Positions 61,106-64,000 of a stretch of DNA of 64,000 bases are shown in pieces. The stretch's first letter is position 1. Each line of letters begins with the position of its first letter. A program made the position numbers and the translations under genes. The stretch spans positions 8,179,084-8,243,083 of the forward strand of contig JADCRB010000001.1 in NCBI GenBank assembly GCA_021464245.1, written 5' to 3'. The DNA comes from Carallia brachiata (lineage: Eukaryota; Streptophyta; Magnoliopsida; Malpighiales; Rhizophoraceae). The notes beneath the pieces are model-generated. The model worked only from the letters and a program-made list of their open reading frames with translations. It was not told the origin of the DNA and searched no databases.

Positions 61106-61744
61106 GAATATTTCCACAGCCAAGTTGGTTGAAAAATGAAAATTTCATGGCAAACCGACAATGCAAAATATTTTAGATATATTTTGTTGATCTTATATAT
61201 TTTTTACGGAGTTATTACAATTCCCAAGCCGATAAGTGGTGCAATTGGTACTCAAATGGGTTTCGATAAAAAGAGGCACAATTGCAAGTATTTGATGGTC
61301 GTACACAAACAGGAAGTGCATACTAGAGATTTCGAAGGAAACCAGTCAACCACACATATTTTGAACTCTTTATCCCTTTCACAAATGTCAATGCAATGCA
61401 AGCTAAAATCACTATATGTAATGTATTACCGTATATCTAATTTGATAAATTTCCCACCAATAAACTGCAGAAAAAGTCTACAAATATAATGAGATGCGTT
61501 CCGGTCATCAAAACTTCACAAGAAAATGTAATATATACCCACCACGGACTCTTGTAATTGCATAAAGATAGCCTCCTAAATTAATATTTGCTGGAAGCTC
61601 ATAAATATGTACAAGGGGTCCCATAGTACATGGAGCAAATTTTTAGACAAAAAGATAATACACGGAAGACCAATAATGATTGGAAGTATGCTTTTTAACA
61701 TTTATAAGGGTTTTTTTAAAATATATATATATATATATTTGTAG

Positions 61745-62420
61745 ACATGTTGATTATAACACTTATTGGATCGAGACCGATTTTTGAATCGTTGGCGTCC
61801 TTATTCAAACTCTCCACATGGAGGATTTACTACTCAAATACTGTCAGATCCAAGTGAATTTTCTTTACGTTTGATTTTAGTGTTAAAAAGCCGAGAGGTC
61901 AACCAGAAGGAGATGCAGCCCTCTTACAATAGGGGTTGTTTTGTCTTGGACCAGCCCTCTCATTTTAAAGAAGGACGTGTCCCCTCCCCTTCCGGGGGGT
62001 CTTGGCCCCAAAGTTTTTTCGCCTTCATATATCCTTTTGAAGAATATTACATCTGCTCTTCCAAAGGTAGCTAACTGAGCCCCACCCCTTCACTATTCCA
62101 CCCAAGTGATGCTTCTACTTGCTAAGAGAGGTACCGCTTGGGCCTTGGATGGTTAACGTAGTCGGGAAAGAATGTTCGCTAACATAACAATGAGGGATAC
62201 ATAATTCTTTTGAGTTTGAGGTCACACTACCTTCAACCATATTGATTGCAGGCTTTCGGTTAACCCAAACCACTGAGAGATCCTTTATGCCGCTGGGTAA
62301 TGTTCACCTCGGGTGCCATGTTCTCACTATATATCATGCTCTCGCGTACAGACCATGGTCTTCAAAAGCATCTATGAAATTCTATTTAGATTTCAATACG
62401 CACCGGTAGTTCCACAGAAG
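61745..62420. other. GC-richer segment of unknown origin
   Basis: This segment is clearly less AT-rich than its flanks and includes an open frame of 102 codons at 61766-62074 (DRDRFLNRWRPYSNSPHGG at its start). I recognise no protein, rRNA or tRNA. Its texture resembles plant mitochondrial non-coding DNA, so an organellar insertion is possible, but I cannot support this further. Confidence 0.25.
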
Positions 62421-63600
62421 TTATAGAGACTGACGTACGATTCGACTCAAAGAAAAAAGAAAGAGTAGCGTACGATTCTGACGAAAGTATGAACCATTCA
62501 TTGGAGAAATCATGTCATACATCAGCAAGGAGTCTTCTTTTTTAGCGTCACACATCTTTTCTCATTCGGAAACCCGTGCAAACAAAAAAAAAAAATAAAC
62601 ACTGTCAATTGCCCGCGATTTGGAAACATAAAATTAAGAACACAATCTGCTGATTTTACGAGAAGAATCACAGAGTGATTATCAAGCAATTAAGAGTCTA
62701 TAATATAATCACAAGCTGCACCATAACCTGACATGCGAGATTACCACCTTGCCCTTGACGGACAGGCTTCCAATAGCGCTTATGTGAAAAGAAATTCATT
62801 ATCCATCCACCCAAGTTGATTTGACCTCTTCATTAGATGGAGAAGGTAAACTAACTGCTAAATACACGAAATTTATAATAACATGATTAGAATGTCATGT
62901 ACATTCAAATCCATTGAAAGTTACATAAACAAGAATAATCGCTTATTTGTGGAGAAGTTTGCAGTTAAGAATGGGCTAACATTCGGATGAAAAAATGCTT
63001 TGGCAGATCGGCATTCATGGTGGCAACTTCACTTGTTCAAAATATGAGCGATTAAAAAGCAAACACTACTTTGAAGTAAATTTACTGGGAAGAAGTAAAT
63101 GCATAATAACCCTTTAAGATGGACAAACATTTCGCAGACCACCTTTGAACTGAACCAAATATGGTCCATCCCCATCCTTTTTTAACAAAAGAAATTCAAT
63201 GCTCCTCCGATGTACTCACCCACCACTGCTCAACCGTTTACGTAACCTTTTCTTTCTTCTGTTTTTTTTTAAAAGATGACTTCTCTTAAAAAAAAAAAAC
63301 AAACGAAAATTTTGTAGAAAAGTATATTGATTTTCTTTATCCACACCAATATCACCCTGCATCAACAGTGTTAAGTCACATAAGCAGAACAACAAGCAGA
63401 ATTGAAAGTACCATGAAAGGTATTTAATGTCCTAAACAAACACTGATCATTTCTCAATTAAAAGCAACGATCCAAAGATCTATGAACATAGCCAAAATAT
63501 CCATCCAGGTCAATCACCGCCAGATCAGTTATGTTTCCGCTATATGTAGTGCAGTCAAATGCTTTATACCTCATCCACAATACCAGTTAAGCTCCGCATA
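62421..63600. other. Intergenic stretch downstream of the edge gene
   Basis: No gene-like frame was found. It probably includes the 3'-UTR of the minus-strand gene ending at 63632. Confidence 0.4.
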
Positions 63601-63631
63601 GCAAGACAAGTGCTTGCAGATGACCATCATT

Positions 63632-63971
63632 CTACTTGACAACTTCAAATTTTGACTTCAGATTGGATATCATGATTGGGCACCCTCCTTCATCATCGTA
63701 CTCAGCAAAGTCGCCTCCAGACAAGTCGATGTCTTCATATTTAGTTCCTGCAATCTACACAGACCTTCTGTCAGTTTAACATAAAATTAACAACAATAAT
63801 TGAGGAAAACATTGGGAGACCAGGGACTTTCAAGTTCATAAGCATTGAATATGGAGGTAGACAAAATATAGCACAAATAGGATAAACTGGTGACTAAGAA
63901 CAAAGCACACCTCCACAAAATTTATGAACACAACATGTCACCTCAACTGTTGGACGAGCTTGGTTTGACTT
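63632..63971 (-). CDS. Last two exons of an unidentified gene running off the right edge
   Basis: Exons 63942-63971 and 63632-63754 are in phase, with good acceptors and a GTGACA donor. They read KSNQARPTVE followed by IAGTKYEDIDLSGGDFAEYD, then DEGGCPIMISNL and KSKFEVVK, then a stop. The tail is acidic then basic. The clean splice sites and the coding-like sequence support a real gene whose main part lies beyond 64000. I do not recognise the family. Confidence 0.6.
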
Positions 63972-64000
63972 CTACAAAAACCTCAATAACTGAATACAAA

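Noticed and set aside
1..64000. tRNA, rRNA and snRNA genes
   Set aside because: I scanned for T-loop-like GGTTCGAATCC motifs and conserved rRNA stretches and found none; the GATTCGAACTCG near 5960 belongs to a hAT-like MITE.

Overview
The window is nuclear DNA from a flowering plant, most likely a woody eudicot. Genes have many short exons with GT-AG introns. Spacers are very AT-rich and full of microsatellites, MITEs and poly-A retroelements. The proteins are plant families (NDL, PHAX, PITHD1, DUF1639, GDSL esterase, CYP749-like P450, BELL homeobox). I cannot name the species. There is no sign of bacterial genes, CRISPR or phage.

Layout. 1-3.9 kb: gene-free, with one 5'-truncated poly-A retroelement and a possible CACTA-type end. 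3.9-14.85 kb: a tandem segmental duplication. Unit A (about 3.9-7.7 kb) and unit B (about 9.5-14.85 kb) each hold a broken gamma-glutamyl-peptidase-like gene on + and a GDSL esterase/lipase on -. Unit A's GDSL is complete except for one missing base. Unit B's copy is wrecked by transposons and has lost exon 1. 14.85-16.1 kb: joined fragments of a CYP749-like P450 and an ATH1-like BELL homeobox gene. 16.1-24 kb: transposon debris, including a hAT-like element, an SGT1 N-terminal fragment, a possible Pack-MULE and a fold-back MITE. 24.07-25.26 kb: intact HAD phosphatase (+). 26.57-30.04 kb: intact 11-exon NDL gene (-). 30.5-32.3 kb: two adjacent poly-A retroelements. 32.3-38 kb: AT-rich spacer. 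38.2-41.4 kb: PITHD1-type PITH-domain gene (-). 42.8-46.5 kb: PHAX-like RNA-export adaptor (-). 47.15 kb: clean Tourist-like MITE. 48.9-55.25 kb: DUF1639 gene (+), divergent from PHAX. 55.5-61 kb: repeats, including a 1.07-kb fold-back element and a LINE-like element with target-site duplication. 63.6-64 kb: the last two exons of a gene on - that runs off the right edge.

I derived the exon models by hand; the phases close exactly for NDL (347 aa) and the HAD phosphatase (258 aa). In four other genes (GDSL unit A, PITHD1, PHAX, DUF1639) the model closes only if one base is added. In each case the missing base lies in or beside a short homopolymer inside a conserved exon. The simplest reading is uncorrected long-read assembly errors, not four independent pseudogenes.

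The genes do not form a pathway; this is an ordinary gene-plus-repeat chromosome segment. I found no convincing new biological system. The most informative structures are the tandem duplication, whose two units give before/after views of several transposon insertions, and the P450-BELL fragment mosaic.
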